Shown: positions 14,072 to 24,651 of the stretch, one piece after another | Numbering within the stretch: position 1 is the first letter of the stretch | How the letters are laid out: every line of letters starts with the position of its first letter | IMG/VR virus record: IMGVR_UViG_3300032288_002935 | Coordinates: 1 to 64,000 of that record | DNA from: a virus | DNA length: 64,000 nt | Direction: 5' to 3' (one strand) | Program-made: the position numbers and the translations under genes | Notes under the pieces: model-generated | Databases searched by the model: none | Seen by the model: only the letters and a program-made list of their open reading frames with translations | What the model was told of the DNA's origin: nothing

Positions 14072-17000
14072 ATGGCTAAGAAAAAAAGTGCAAATAATTC
14101 TATAAAGTCACAAAGCACATTTGATCAATCACTTGTTACAGATACAAGTGATTTTCATTTACCAGAAAGTTCTTGGACTTATGCAAGAAATGCAATTAAT
14201 AATACTAGAAAAGGAGATATAGGAAAATTAAGTACAGAACCTGCAAATCATTTATGTACTTATGCTCCATATAATATTATTGGAGCAATTCATATTGAAG
14301 CAGACAGATGGTTAATTTTTTCTACAAATAATTTTGATTCAGAGATTGGTATCTTTAAAGAAGATAATTGCTCTTACATCAAAGTTGTCAATGATAAATG
14401 TTTAAATTTTCATTCTGATTTTTTAATTAAAGGTATTACTAGACCAACATTTGATTGTTCTTTTAATGCATACTGGGATGATGGTAGAAATGTATCAAGA
14501 GTATTAGATATTAATGCTGTTCCGTGGAAACAAACTTGTACTACAACAGATGGTTGTACTACATGTGTAAATACAACTGAACTTGATTGTGATAAATTAA
14601 GATTAGAATCTTTTATAAAAACTCCTTGTATAAAACTTACTAGAGGAAATAGTGTAGGTAGTTTATTAAATGGTTCTTATCAAGTACAAATTGCTTATTT
14701 AGTAGACCAACAAAGAGTTACTGATTATTTTATACCATCTAATCCTTTAGCATTATTTGATCATACAAATGTAAATAGTTCAATTGATATTAATATTTCA
14801 AACTTAGATACAAATTTTGAAGAGTATGAACTTATTTTAATTTCTACTATAAGTGAAAAAACTGTACCTAGAAAAATGGGAGTGTATAGTACAAGGCAAA
14901 CTTTTATTTCACTTGATTATATTGATTTAACATTACCTGAAATAAATTTATCTGATCTACCAGTTATAACTCCTGTACCAGATAAGTCTGATGCTATTTT
15001 TACTGTTGGTGATTATGCATTAAGAGTTGGTCCAACTAACAAGTTTGATTTTAACTATCAACCTTTAGCAAATCAAATTGAAACTTTTTGGCAGTCTGTA
15101 GAATATAAAAATGAATACTATAAAAATGGTGGAACCAACATTGGTTACATGCGTGATGAAGTATATGCATTTTTTATTAGATGGGTTTATAATACTGGAG
15201 ATAAATCTGCAAGTTATCATATACCAGGAAAAGCTGCTGGTGATTTTTATTTAACTGATGATTCAGGAGCTAATGCAGGTATTATTAATGAGAATGCAAT
15301 CTGCCCTTCTACAGTTAATGCAATTGAAACTCCTAGTTACACACCAAGAGTTTTTGAAGTTTATAATACAGCTAATATTACCTCTTATCCTAATACAGTT
15401 TTACCAGATGGCGGAGTTGTTTTAGCTGAAGGTAAAATGGGTTACTGGGAGTCTATAGAATTATATGATGACAATAATCCAATTGTATGGAATACTAATG
15501 ATCCAAGTCATCCTGAATGGAATTTATGTGGTAAACCAATCAGACATCATAAATTTCCTGATAACGTAATTGTTTCAGGAGGTACAACTAATTCTGTTAC
15601 TAATCATTATAAAGATGGTGGTGATAAAATTAGAATCATGGGTGTTAGGTTTGATAATATTAAACCTCCAGTTGATAATGCAGGTAAGCCAATTCCAAAT
15701 GTTGTTGGTTATGAAATACTAAGAGGAAATAGAACAGGAACTAAAAGTGTATTATACAAAGGTATAATCAATAATATGTTTCAATATACTGCTCCAAGTT
15801 TGGTAACAAGCAGAACTGCATTGTATCCTAATTATCCTTTTAATGATTTAAGACCAGATCCATTTATTTCAATGAATTCTGTGGCTACAAGTTATGAACC
15901 TGCTTATGGTGGATTAATTAATTATACACCCAATAGTCAATACAGCAAAAAAGATTTTACATTTCATTCTCCAGACTGCATGTTTGCAAGACCATTTTTA
16001 GTAGATGATGAAGTAAAAATTTATGGAGCTGCTTGGGGAGATAGTACTGGTTATTATGTAAAACCAAAAGAACATCCTAAACAAAAATTTATAACCGATG
16101 TAAGTTTTATAGTAGGTATTGTTGTAGGTTTTGGTCACGCTATTACAAAAATATTAGGTGCACGTGATGTAAAATATAACAGTTACCAATCAAAAAGTGA
16201 AGCTCCATTTGGAGGTGTAACTGTAGGTCTTGGAAATATTGGAGGTTCTGCAGCAAATGCTGGTTTATACGCAGCTCAACTTGGTCTTAATTCAACAACA
16301 GGATTGCAAGGTTTATTAGATGCATTCATTGGACAAAATATGGGATTTGGTTCATCAATTTTTAATACAAATCAAACAAATATAGCTGCATCAAATGCGT
16401 TAGCTGGAATACCAGGAACCGGTATTATTGGTGGAACAATTGAAATGACATTTAAAGATCAAGATAGTTCTCCTGGTATTATTAGAGCAGCATTGCTTGC
16501 ATTTGGAAATCCAATGTTTATAAGTTATATGGCTGAAGGTGCTGACACTACATATAATTTAATTAAATCATTAGGTTCATGGAGAGAATTTGTTTTACAA
16601 TATCAATCTTTATGTAAGTATGAAAACTTTGCAGCTCCTTATGCAAATAATAGAAGACGTAGGGTTAATGATGCAAGATATTTAAATCCAGGTATTCAAG
16701 ATTATCAAACAACTAAAGTTGTAAATAATATTTACAGAAATGAAACAGTAATGTTTGATACTGATGTAAATATAGAAGATATAACTGGTGCAATAGTTGA
16801 TGAATCAAGACCACCTCTTGCTTCTACATTACCAAAAAATAAAGAGTTGGATACATACACAAGAAGGGCATCTTCTCATTATGTAGCTTTAAAAACAAAA
16901 CTAAGAAATCAATATGGACAATTGCAATCTGTAAGACAGCTTATGGCTTCTACTTGCGTTAATCCAATTGCTTTATCAAATTCAGGAACTATCTTTGGTG

Positions 17001-18997
17001 GTGATATTTATATAGGTAAATATTCAGAAAAAAATACATTATTTTATTTTGATCAGTGGTTAAATGGAGAACCTGATGGAGCTGTATTAAATTATACTCA
17101 ACATAAAATGTTTGATTTTACAGCATTTTGGATGGATACTGATCCATTTGATTTAATGGAATTTGTACAGAGTGTTCCTACAGCATTAAAAAATGCAGCG
17201 GAAGCAGGAGGAAGTGCAGTTGATACATTTTTTACATCTCTTGTTACTCCATCAGATAAACATTGTTTTGATAGAAGAACTGATAATGGAATAGGTGAAG
17301 GTAAATTTTTATTAAAGAATGCATTTATGTATTTATTTAATTCAGGTGTAAGAGATTTCTTTGTTGAGTCTGAATTTAATATTGACATGCGTGACTGGAA
17401 TGATGAAGATGCTAAAAAGCATTATCCAATTATGTCTGATTTAAGAACCATGTTTAACTTCAATTTAATTAAAAATGATAATTTTTATAAAATAGATAGA
17501 AGTTTGTCTTGGTCATTTATGGCTAGTCAAAAAATACCTTGGGGTATTATGCAAGGTAGAGATTATGATCCATTATTATCAGCATCTTGTTACACAAAGT
17601 ATCCAAGAAGAATGTTATATTCTCTTCCGCAAGTTGCTTCTACAACTAATCTTTCATTAGCTAAAAAAGATAACTGGAGGGTATTTTTGCCAAGTAATTA
17701 TGTTGATTATGCAAGTAATGTAACATCTGTAAAATCAATAGATAAAACAGCAGCATTAATTTTATTTGAAAATCAATCTCCAGGAATGTTACCAGGTGTA
17801 GATGAAATGCAAACTAAATCAGGTGCAGCAGTTACAATTGGTGATGGTACTTTATTTGCTAGAAAGTTGCAACAGTTATCTAATTCTGAATTGTCATTTG
17901 AATATGGTTCATGTCAAAGTAGATTATCAGTTTTAAATACACCTGCTGGAGTATTCTGGATGAATTTAAATCAAGGTAAGATATTTTGTTACTCAGGTGG
18001 ATTAAAAGAAATTTCTTTGAAAGGAAATAAGTTCTGGTTAAATATTTACTTACCATATAAGTTACTTGAAGATGTACCTACTTTTTCTGTGTTGGATAAT
18101 CCAGTTGCAGGAATAGGATGCCAAACTGTTTATGATAATGAGTATGGATTGGTTTATTTCTGTAAAAAAGATTACAGGATTAAAAAAGATCTTCCTGTTA
18201 CAGTTGAATACATTGGAGGTTCTAAATTTTTAATTAATGACATTTTAGTTACTAATGTAGGTGATCCACTTTATTTTGATAATTGTTCTTGGACATTAAG
18301 TTATGATCCAAAAATTGAACAGTTTGTTTCATTTCATGACTGGCATCCAGATTTAGCTTTAGGTGCTAAGAATACATTTCTTACAACTAAGGATAATAGT
18401 ATTTGGAAACATAATGAAATATGTAGTAACTACTGTAACTACTATGGTAAGTCATATCCTTTTGAAATTGAGTTTCAATTAGATAATAAACTTGCAGTAG
18501 CAACAATGAGGAATGTTGAATTTTACATTGAAAGTTATGTTTATGATACAGCAAACTGTTATGATAGATTTCATGTTTTAGATCATGGTTTTGATGAAGC
18601 TGTTGTATATAACTCTGAACAAGTTTCAGGATTATTAAAATTACATATAGCACCTAAAAATGATTTACCTTTGATGTTATCTTTCCCAAGTATTAAAACT
18701 AATTACATTGATATTCTTTTTTCTAAAGAAGAGCAACAATATAGATTTAATCAGTTCTGGGATGTAACAAAAGATAGAGGTGAATATAGTAATGCTGAAG
18801 AACTTATATGGAATACGGAAGACAATGGTTATATTCGCAATTTAAATGCTGCAAATTTGAACTATAACAAGCAAGAGTTTCAAAGAAAAAAATTCAGACA
18901 CTTCAATAACAGAGTGATTTTAAAAAGAACTGTAAATTCAAATGTTGAAATTTTAGTGAGTTTAGCTGCAAGTAATCAGCAATTATCTCACAGGTAA
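14072..18997 (+). CDS. Giant tail muzzle / stabilization protein (P22 gp10-like slot)
   Basis: The 1641-residue protein begins MAKKKSANNSIKSQSTFDQS and, after a short basic leader, has SWTYARNAINNTRKGDIGKL and IIGAIHIEADRWLIFSTNN. These are typical of phage stabilization proteins with a beta-propeller-like N-terminal half. A Gly/Ala-rich helical segment (about residues 675-790, GGVTVGLGNIGGSAANAG) breaks the beta pattern and may enter or line the channel. The last 300 residues are beta-rich and end in a basic helix. In crAss-like phages this gene encodes the large protein that forms the lower tail tube or muzzle. It is about twice the size of typical podovirus gp10 proteins. Confidence 0.75.
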   Translation: MAKKKSANNSIKSQSTFDQSLVTDTSDFHLPESSWTYARNAINNTRKGDIGKLSTEPANHLCTYAPYNIIGAIHIEADRWLIFSTNNFDSEIGIFKEDNCSYIKVVNDKCLNFHSDFLIKGITRPTFDCSFNAYWDDGRNVSRVLDINAVPWKQTCTTTDGCTTCVNTTELDCDKLRLESFIKTPCIKLTRGNSVGSLLNGSYQVQIAYLVDQQRVTDYFIPSNPLALFDHTNVNSSIDINISNLDTNFEEYELILISTISEKTVPRKMGVYSTRQTFISLDYIDLTLPEINLSDLPVITPVPDKSDAIFTVGDYALRVGPTNKFDFNYQPLANQIETFWQSVEYKNEYYKNGGTNIGYMRDEVYAFFIRWVYNTGDKSASYHIPGKAAGDFYLTDDSGANAGIINENAICPSTVNAIETPSYTPRVFEVYNTANITSYPNTVLPDGGVVLAEGKMGYWESIELYDDNNPIVWNTNDPSHPEWNLCGKPIRHHKFPDNVIVSGGTTNSVTNHYKDGGDKIRIMGVRFDNIKPPVDNAGKPIPNVVGYEILRGNRTGTKSVLYKGIINNMFQYTAPSLVTSRTALYPNYPFNDLRPDPFISMNSVATSYEPAYGGLINYTPNSQYSKKDFTFHSPDCMFARPFLVDDEVKIYGAAWGDSTGYYVKPKEHPKQKFITDVSFIVGIVVGFGHAITKILGARDVKYNSYQSKSEAPFGGVTVGLGNIGGSAANAGLYAAQLGLNSTTGLQGLLDAFIGQNMGFGSSIFNTNQTNIAASNALAGIPGTGIIGGTIEMTFKDQDSSPGIIRAALLAFGNPMFISYMAEGADTTYNLIKSLGSWREFVLQYQSLCKYENFAAPYANNRRRRVNDARYLNPGIQDYQTTKVVNNIYRNETVMFDTDVNIEDITGAIVDESRPPLASTLPKNKELDTYTRRASSHYVALKTKLRNQYGQLQSVRQLMASTCVNPIALSNSGTIFGGDIYIGKYSEKNTLFYFDQWLNGEPDGAVLNYTQHKMFDFTAFWMDTDPFDLMEFVQSVPTALKNAAEAGGSAVDTFFTSLVTPSDKHCFDRRTDNGIGEGKFLLKNAFMYLFNSGVRDFFVESEFNIDMRDWNDEDAKKHYPIMSDLRTMFNFNLIKNDNFYKIDRSLSWSFMASQKIPWGIMQGRDYDPLLSASCYTKYPRRMLYSLPQVASTTNLSLAKKDNWRVFLPSNYVDYASNVTSVKSIDKTAALILFENQSPGMLPGVDEMQTKSGAAVTIGDGTLFARKLQQLSNSELSFEYGSCQSRLSVLNTPAGVFWMNLNQGKIFCYSGGLKEISLKGNKFWLNIYLPYKLLEDVPTFSVLDNPVAGIGCQTVYDNEYGLVYFCKKDYRIKKDLPVTVEYIGGSKFLINDILVTNVGDPLYFDNCSWTLSYDPKIEQFVSFHDWHPDLALGAKNTFLTTKDNSIWKHNEICSNYCNYYGKSYPFEIEFQLDNKLAVATMRNVEFYIESYVYDTANCYDRFHVLDHGFDEAVVYNSEQVSGLLKLHIAPKNDLPLMLSFPSIKTNYIDILFSKEEQQYRFNQFWDVTKDRGEYSNAEELIWNTEDNGYIRNLNAANLNYNKQEFQRKKFRHFNNRVILKRTVNSNVEILVSLAASNQQLSHR

Positions 18998-19029
18998 ACA
19001 TTTAATAGTTAAGATAAATAAATTATTTT

Positions 19030-19058
19030 TAGTATATTACTTTATAACATAGTATAAA
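19030..19058 (+). promoter_or_regulatory. Putative promoter and leader of the cargo-protein operon
   Basis: The 61-base gap holds TTTTTAGTATATTACTTTAT, with the shared octamer GTATATTA at 19032-19039, 19 bases before the ATG. This spacing would allow a short A-rich leader. It is the best placed of the repeated boxes for real promoter use. No hairpin terminator precedes it. Confidence 0.4.
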
Positions 19059-22016
19059 ATGGAAAATCCACAAGCTCAAATGCCACAAGGCCAACCAGGT
19101 CAGGCTCCAGAACAAATGCAACAAGGACAACCTCAACAAGGTGGTCAAGATCAACAAATGCAACAAGTTATGCAATTTGTTCAACAAGCATTACAACAAG
19201 GTGCTCAACCTGCGGATGTAGCTGCTCAACTATTACAAAGTCAAGTTCCACCAGAACTTATTATGCAAGTATTTGTTCAAATGGGTATGCCTCAAGAGGA
19301 AGCTCAAAGAAATATTGAACAAGCTATGCAAAGTGGTGGACAACAACCACAAGGTCCGGGTGAAGAAGGAATGGAAGGTCAAGCATCTAATTCGCAAGAA
19401 GAACAAATGGAAAGTTCTGAAGAAAATGAAGAAGAAGATGATGATGAAGAAAGGGCTCAACCTCAAATGGGATTTGGTGGTATCTTTAGTAATAACAGAA
19501 GAATTAAAAACAAAAAAAATACAGTTGTTAATAATTATTATGGTTACAATCCTTATGGTGGTGGTAATGGTTATCCTCAATCTAGACCAGATAACGCTTA
19601 TACAAATACAACACAAGGACAAGTTGATTTTCCATCATTGCAACCTGAATTTAATTCTAATGAACCTCCTGTTCCTTATGATCCGGCTGCTGAATTAAAA
19701 GAATACCAAAGAGGTATGGATGCAAATCAATCTGATGATTGGAATTTTGTTAGAAATGCACCATCTTCATCAAATGGAGTTTATGATGGATTTCCAAGAT
19801 TTTCTGATGGTCAATTTGGTCCTAATGGTTATATGCCTCCTTATGGGTATAAAAATGGTGGAGCAATAAATTATTATGCTAACGGTGGTTCTGTTATAGA
19901 TCAACTTAACGAAATGATTAAAAGCAATGTTGATCCAAGAGAAATAATGAAACAAGTTCAGGCTGCTGCTCAACAAGGAGCAATAACTCCTGAAGAAGCT
20001 ACAGCTATGATGGAATCATTGCAAAATATGAATACCGCTCAAGATCCACAAGCTAATGATTTAACTATGACTGAAGGTTCAAAAGATCCTCAATTGTATG
20101 ATGAAAGTATGGCTGCTCCAGATCAATCAATGGGAATTGCGGCACTTGGTGGTAAAATTAAAAGAAATTTAATAAGAGCGTATGGTGGTCCAGCGGTTGC
20201 TCCTGGTGCAGATTCTAAAAACTATGCTAAAGACAGAGCAACAATGTTTGTTAATTCTGTAAAAGGAGATATGTTTAAGGCATCTCTTGATGACGCATTT
20301 CCAAGTTTATCAGGTAAGTCTATGGCTTATGGAGGTCTTGTTAAAGCTGAAAAAGGTATAAACTTAAAAGAAGGTAAAGTAGATATTGATCCAAGTAAAT
20401 ATAATTCAGAAGAAGAATTTTTAGCAGATTTATGGAAATGGAATAGTAATCCAGAAAATGCTAAAAATTTAATTACGCCTGAACAAATTAAAGATAAGAA
20501 ATGGGTAGCACCAAAAAACACAAGTTCATTTCAAAGACCTCAAACTTACTTTGATTATCAACCAAAAATGGGTTGGAATAGAGCTAGTATGACTCCTGAA
20601 GAAAGAGCTTATGAACAAGAGTGGATTACTAACCATGGTTCTAGAATGCCTAATTACGGTTATGGTCAACAAAATCCATTTGCAGTAAACCCTGTAGGAT
20701 ACGCTAATCCATTAGCAACAGGTCCTTATGCACAATTATATGCAGGAGCATCTCCATTTGCAAGAACTCTTGCAGGTATAGGATTAGGACAAAATTATTC
20801 TGATCCAAGAATTACTGGTAGTAATCTACCAGGTGGAATGGATGCAATGCAATTTCTTGGAGCTATAGGAGGAGTTGATAAGTTAGCATCTGGTATGACT
20901 GGAAAAGTTGGTGATCAAACTTGGAGAATTAATTCTGCTGAAAAATTTAAAGAAGGTAGTATTTGGAAAGGTAATAGAAGAAAAGGTGTAAGATATAATG
21001 TTGATTGGGGTAATGCTGCTGCTATGAATCCTGCTACTGCTGCGCCTGGATATAATCCAACTGCAGCTGGTCCAGGTTTATCTGGTTACAATGCTGATGC
21101 AAATGGAAATGGTATTCCAGATTATTTAGAACTTTCAAGTTCACCTGCGGCATCTGTTAATAATGTTGTATCACCTGTTATTAATTCTACAACTAGCCCT
21201 GTTACAACAACTGCTAATACACCAGGTTCTTCGTTAAGTGTTGCTCAAGGAAAAGCTGGGTTTTTAAATCCAACTGGTAATTTTTCAGAAGAAGAATTAA
21301 GAATTCAAGATGAAATAAATAAACAAGTTGAAGAAAAAAATAAGGCTTTTGATAATTATCCAACAGATGAGAATTTGCCAAGTATGAAACCTCAGTCAAA
21401 AAGTTTATCTTATGGTGGAAGCATTGATCCTCAAGCATTACAAAATGCTATTCATTTAATTAACCGTGCATTTGGTGGTATGATACCTCAAGCTGCAAAT
21501 GGATTAGAAGTTGGTGAAGATATGAAACCTGTTGGTTTTTCTACAGATCCAAATAGTATGGTATGGAAAGATCCAAATAAAACTATGCCATCACTTGATA
21601 ATCCAAATCCGCAGAATCAAAATCAAGGTCAGGTTGAAGCATCTAATGCTAATAAATTTAAATTTAATAGTTTGTTTGGTGATCAAATGATGACATCAAT
21701 GAATAAACTTACTAATTTTGCAAACAAGGTTAATAACTATAATCCAGAAAGAGAAGCTGCTGCTAATTCTGCATTGTTTAGACCAAGAGAAGAGTTTCAA
21801 ACTATGTCACAAGGTTTATATGGACAACAAGGAGATAAGCTTGCAGATCAAATAGGTAATCAAGTATTAAATCCTACAGGTATTGCTTATAATAATCAAA
21901 GTATTAACTATGGTGCATTTGGTGGTAGAATATATGAACTTGGTGGTGATTTTGATATAGACGATGATACAAGAAGACAATTAGAAGCTGCTGGATTTAA
22001 ACTTACAAGAATATAA
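19059..22016 (+). CDS. Internal virion (cargo-type) protein, Gln-rich with GG motifs
   Basis: The 985-residue protein starts with about 130 residues of Gln/Pro/Met-rich low-complexity sequence (MENPQAQMPQGQPGQAPEQM), then an acidic run of Glu and Asp near 120-133 and disordered Gly/Asn/Tyr-rich sequence. Short tags of the form Ala/Ser-aromatic/Leu-Gly-Gly recur: ALGGK (362-366), AYGGL (423-427), SYGGS (784-788), AFGGM (804-808) and AFGGR (near 954). Similar tags occur in the next protein. Proteins in this slot in crAss-like phages are cargo proteins held in the tail and head. The repeats may be assembly or cleavage sites; this is inference. No enzyme fold was recognised. Confidence 0.65.
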   Translation: MENPQAQMPQGQPGQAPEQMQQGQPQQGGQDQQMQQVMQFVQQALQQGAQPADVAAQLLQSQVPPELIMQVFVQMGMPQEEAQRNIEQAMQSGGQQPQGPGEEGMEGQASNSQEEQMESSEENEEEDDDEERAQPQMGFGGIFSNNRRIKNKKNTVVNNYYGYNPYGGGNGYPQSRPDNAYTNTTQGQVDFPSLQPEFNSNEPPVPYDPAAELKEYQRGMDANQSDDWNFVRNAPSSSNGVYDGFPRFSDGQFGPNGYMPPYGYKNGGAINYYANGGSVIDQLNEMIKSNVDPREIMKQVQAAAQQGAITPEEATAMMESLQNMNTAQDPQANDLTMTEGSKDPQLYDESMAAPDQSMGIAALGGKIKRNLIRAYGGPAVAPGADSKNYAKDRATMFVNSVKGDMFKASLDDAFPSLSGKSMAYGGLVKAEKGINLKEGKVDIDPSKYNSEEEFLADLWKWNSNPENAKNLITPEQIKDKKWVAPKNTSSFQRPQTYFDYQPKMGWNRASMTPEERAYEQEWITNHGSRMPNYGYGQQNPFAVNPVGYANPLATGPYAQLYAGASPFARTLAGIGLGQNYSDPRITGSNLPGGMDAMQFLGAIGGVDKLASGMTGKVGDQTWRINSAEKFKEGSIWKGNRRKGVRYNVDWGNAAAMNPATAAPGYNPTAAGPGLSGYNADANGNGIPDYLELSSSPAASVNNVVSPVINSTTSPVTTTANTPGSSLSVAQGKAGFLNPTGNFSEEELRIQDEINKQVEEKNKAFDNYPTDENLPSMKPQSKSLSYGGSIDPQALQNAIHLINRAFGGMIPQAANGLEVGEDMKPVGFSTDPNSMVWKDPNKTMPSLDNPNPQNQNQGQVEASNANKFKFNSLFGDQMMTSMNKLTNFANKVNNYNPEREAAANSALFRPREEFQTMSQGLYGQQGDKLADQIGNQVLNPTGIAYNNQSINYGAFGGRIYELGGDFDIDDDTRRQLEAAGFKLTRI

Positions 22017-22018
22017 TT

Positions 22019-24598
22019 ATGGCTAAGTATAAAATAACTGGAGTACCAAATCAATCTGTTCCTGATGTAAATGTAAATCATACTTTAGGTCCAGTTGATA
22101 GAGATGTAGCTAATGTTGAAGCTGAGAAAGGTGAAACAGTAGTTACTAATATGAGTAGAGGTCTTGATAACATCTATGAAATGTATGAGATTGGTGGGAA
22201 GAAACATACAGAGGGGGGAACTCCTCTGAATCTTCCAACTGATGGTGACAAGGAAACTGATGGGACTTCTTTTATATTTAGTGACAACAAGAAGATGGTT
22301 GTAAAAGATCCTGCAATCTTGGAATACTTTGGGGTGGATCCCAAAAAGCCTAAGACTTATGCGGATATTTCTAAAACTTGGTTGGATGCTGTCAATAAAT
22401 CTAAACAAATCATCAAGGATAATGTTTCTGATAAGATTAGTAAAAAATCTGCTGAGATGTCTATGGACAACGCGGCATTTAAAATTGCGGCCTTAAAGCT
22501 GAAACAAGAAGCTCATAAAGGAATGAAAGACGGAGTGCCTAATGGTATGACTCCATTCTTTGATAAATTGCAATTAGATCCATCTGAGATGTTTGCAATG
22601 AATCAAGATGACGCTGACAAAACTGATGAAGCAGTTAAGTCTGCTTTTGGTGGTAAAGTTAAAAAAGCTGATGGTGGACCGTTGGTTAATCCGTGGTTAT
22701 ATACTTATAATCAAGGTGATGATGCACAAATAATCGGTGGAGGTGTTAATGTTGAACATAAATCAGGATTACACGGTGGTGCTAATTTAGAATTACCATT
22801 TAATAATAGAAATGCTCAACGTAGTTCTTCACAAAATATTGGTTTTGGAAAAAGTTTTGAAACTAAAAATGGTGCTAAATTTAGAGGAGATGCTACAGTA
22901 AATAATTACATGAATCCTGAAGATGGTATGTTAAATCCTTCTGCTGCATTATCATTTAACTATGAGCAACCAATTGGAGAAAATACTACTTTTGATTTAG
23001 GTATACAAAATAATATGTATCCTGGTAGTCCATTTAATCCTACAGCTCAAGCATCATTAAAATATAACTTTAGTGAAGGTGGAGAATTAAATAAATTTGC
23101 TCTTGGTGATGAAGTTAGTAAAGAAACTACTGCGCCTAAAGAAAATCCTTTGACTTGGGGTAGTGCAGATCCTAAATCTGTAAAACAATACAATTATATT
23201 GTTAATGTTTTAGCTAAAAATCCTAATTTCAAAAAAGCATTATTTGAGGAATACAAAAAAGTAGCTGCTGATGAAGGAAATTTTGGTTCTGGATATAATA
23301 AAGCATTTAAAATTGATCCTAAAAATAAAGACCTTGTTGTTAGAAAAACTGAAGACGAGGTATTTAATGATTATTTAGATTTCCAAAAAAGAAATTTAAT
23401 GTTGAAATCTCATGGCTATGAGGTTTCTAAAACAAATCAACCTGCTACAAGTAGAAAATCTGTATCAAATAAAGATATTACAGAATGGTCAGCTAAACAT
23501 GGAGTTCCATTGCCAAATATGGATAATGCAGCTGCTCAACAGTTATCTTTTATTGCATTTACTGAGTTAACAAAGAATAAAGATAAATATGATACTGAGT
23601 TAAAAGATGTAATGAAACCATTTGGTATTAACCCTTATGGTAAAAAAGATGAAAGAATTGCAGGTTCTAAAGAAGACACGGATATTTCACCTGCTGATGG
23701 TGCATATACAAATACTACTGCTGGAGAAATTAGTTGGTTTACTGAACCTACACCGGAAGATGAGAAAAAAATTGAAGCTGTTCAATCAAAGTATACTCCT
23801 AAAGCTCCAAACTATTCACATCTTAATCCTGTTACACCACTACAAAATCCTTATGGATTTAGAAGAGAAGACATAAACTCTTTACGAAGAGCTGTGCAAT
23901 CAAGATGGGAGATTCCAGAATTACACCCTTATGCTAAGTCTGCTCAATTTGTAACACCAGATAGAGCATATTATTCACCAGAAAGAGCAATTGCTGCTAG
24001 AAATGAGCAATTAAACATTATGATGAATTCTCAAAATGCTTTTGGTAATGCTCAAGCGGCTGGTGCTACAGCTATGGCTTTAAGTGGTCAAGCTTATAGT
24101 GATGTTGCAAATACTATTAGTGATTATGCAGATAAAAATGTAGGTATTTTTAATGCAGGCGAACAATATAATACTCAACTTGCAAATCAAAGAAATCAAA
24201 TGGATGCGCAATTAGCTACAAGTATTTGGGATAAAGAAAATATTTTAAAACAAAGCCTTGCAAATTCTATTAGTGCAGCTAAAGATAAAATTACACAGTT
24301 ATCTAATCAGGCATATACTAATGCTTCAAACATTTACAATCTTAATACAATGACAGAAAACTTTAAGAAAGATCCTTTCACTGGATTAATTACTAAAGTT
24401 AATGACAAACCAATGACTCCTACAACTGACAATACAAAAGCTATTGGTGAAGAGTTTAATGAATTTGCTAAACAAGTTCCTACATTAACTCCAGAGTTAC
24501 AATTTCAATTGTTTAAAGCTCACAAATCAGGTAAGTGGACAATTGAAAAAGATGACAATGTTACAAGACCAGATGAATTAAAAGATCCATATACTTAG
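22019..24598 (+). CDS. Internal virion (cargo-type) protein
   Basis: The 859-residue protein contains NVEAEKGETVVTNMSRGLDN, IGGKKHTEGGTPLNLP and DGTSFIFSDNKKMVV in its first 105 residues. This conserved block (an EaE-G-E tag, a K-H-x-GG-T-P motif, then SFIFSD) is one I recognise from large structural proteins of Bacteroidetes phages. Tags AFGGK (209-213) and FSEGGELNKF continue the pattern of the previous protein. A middle region with NMYPGSPFNPTAQASLKYNF looks beta-rich. The last 200 residues are helical and Gln/Asn-rich with long heptad-like stretches. It starts 2 bases after the upstream gene. A packaged protein ejected with DNA is likely. Confidence 0.65.
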   Translation: MAKYKITGVPNQSVPDVNVNHTLGPVDRDVANVEAEKGETVVTNMSRGLDNIYEMYEIGGKKHTEGGTPLNLPTDGDKETDGTSFIFSDNKKMVVKDPAILEYFGVDPKKPKTYADISKTWLDAVNKSKQIIKDNVSDKISKKSAEMSMDNAAFKIAALKLKQEAHKGMKDGVPNGMTPFFDKLQLDPSEMFAMNQDDADKTDEAVKSAFGGKVKKADGGPLVNPWLYTYNQGDDAQIIGGGVNVEHKSGLHGGANLELPFNNRNAQRSSSQNIGFGKSFETKNGAKFRGDATVNNYMNPEDGMLNPSAALSFNYEQPIGENTTFDLGIQNNMYPGSPFNPTAQASLKYNFSEGGELNKFALGDEVSKETTAPKENPLTWGSADPKSVKQYNYIVNVLAKNPNFKKALFEEYKKVAADEGNFGSGYNKAFKIDPKNKDLVVRKTEDEVFNDYLDFQKRNLMLKSHGYEVSKTNQPATSRKSVSNKDITEWSAKHGVPLPNMDNAAAQQLSFIAFTELTKNKDKYDTELKDVMKPFGINPYGKKDERIAGSKEDTDISPADGAYTNTTAGEISWFTEPTPEDEKKIEAVQSKYTPKAPNYSHLNPVTPLQNPYGFRREDINSLRRAVQSRWEIPELHPYAKSAQFVTPDRAYYSPERAIAARNEQLNIMMNSQNAFGNAQAAGATAMALSGQAYSDVANTISDYADKNVGIFNAGEQYNTQLANQRNQMDAQLATSIWDKENILKQSLANSISAAKDKITQLSNQAYTNASNIYNLNTMTENFKKDPFTGLITKVNDKPMTPTTDNTKAIGEEFNEFAKQVPTLTPELQFQLFKAHKSGKWTIEKDDNVTRPDELKDPYT

Positions 24599-24608
24599 CA
24601 ATAACTAA

Positions 24609-24651
24609 TTTTTGTTTAGCATATAATTAATATATTTACAATAAAAAAACA
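24609..24651 (+). promoter_or_regulatory. Possible internal promoter and A-rich leader
   Basis: A 53-base A+T-rich gap contains TTTTTG at 24609-24614 and TATATTT at 24631-24637, a weaker relative of the repeated TATATTA box. The A-rich leader CAATAAAAAAACA precedes the ATG at 24652. It may supply extra transcripts to the giant genes or only a translation leader. Confidence 0.3.

Noticed and set aside
19233-19698. Two long alternative frames inside the Gln-rich cargo gene
   Set aside because: Both arise from repetitive CAA/GAA sequence; one product is almost only Lys/Met/Leu and the other only Ile/Thr/Phe, typical of shadows.
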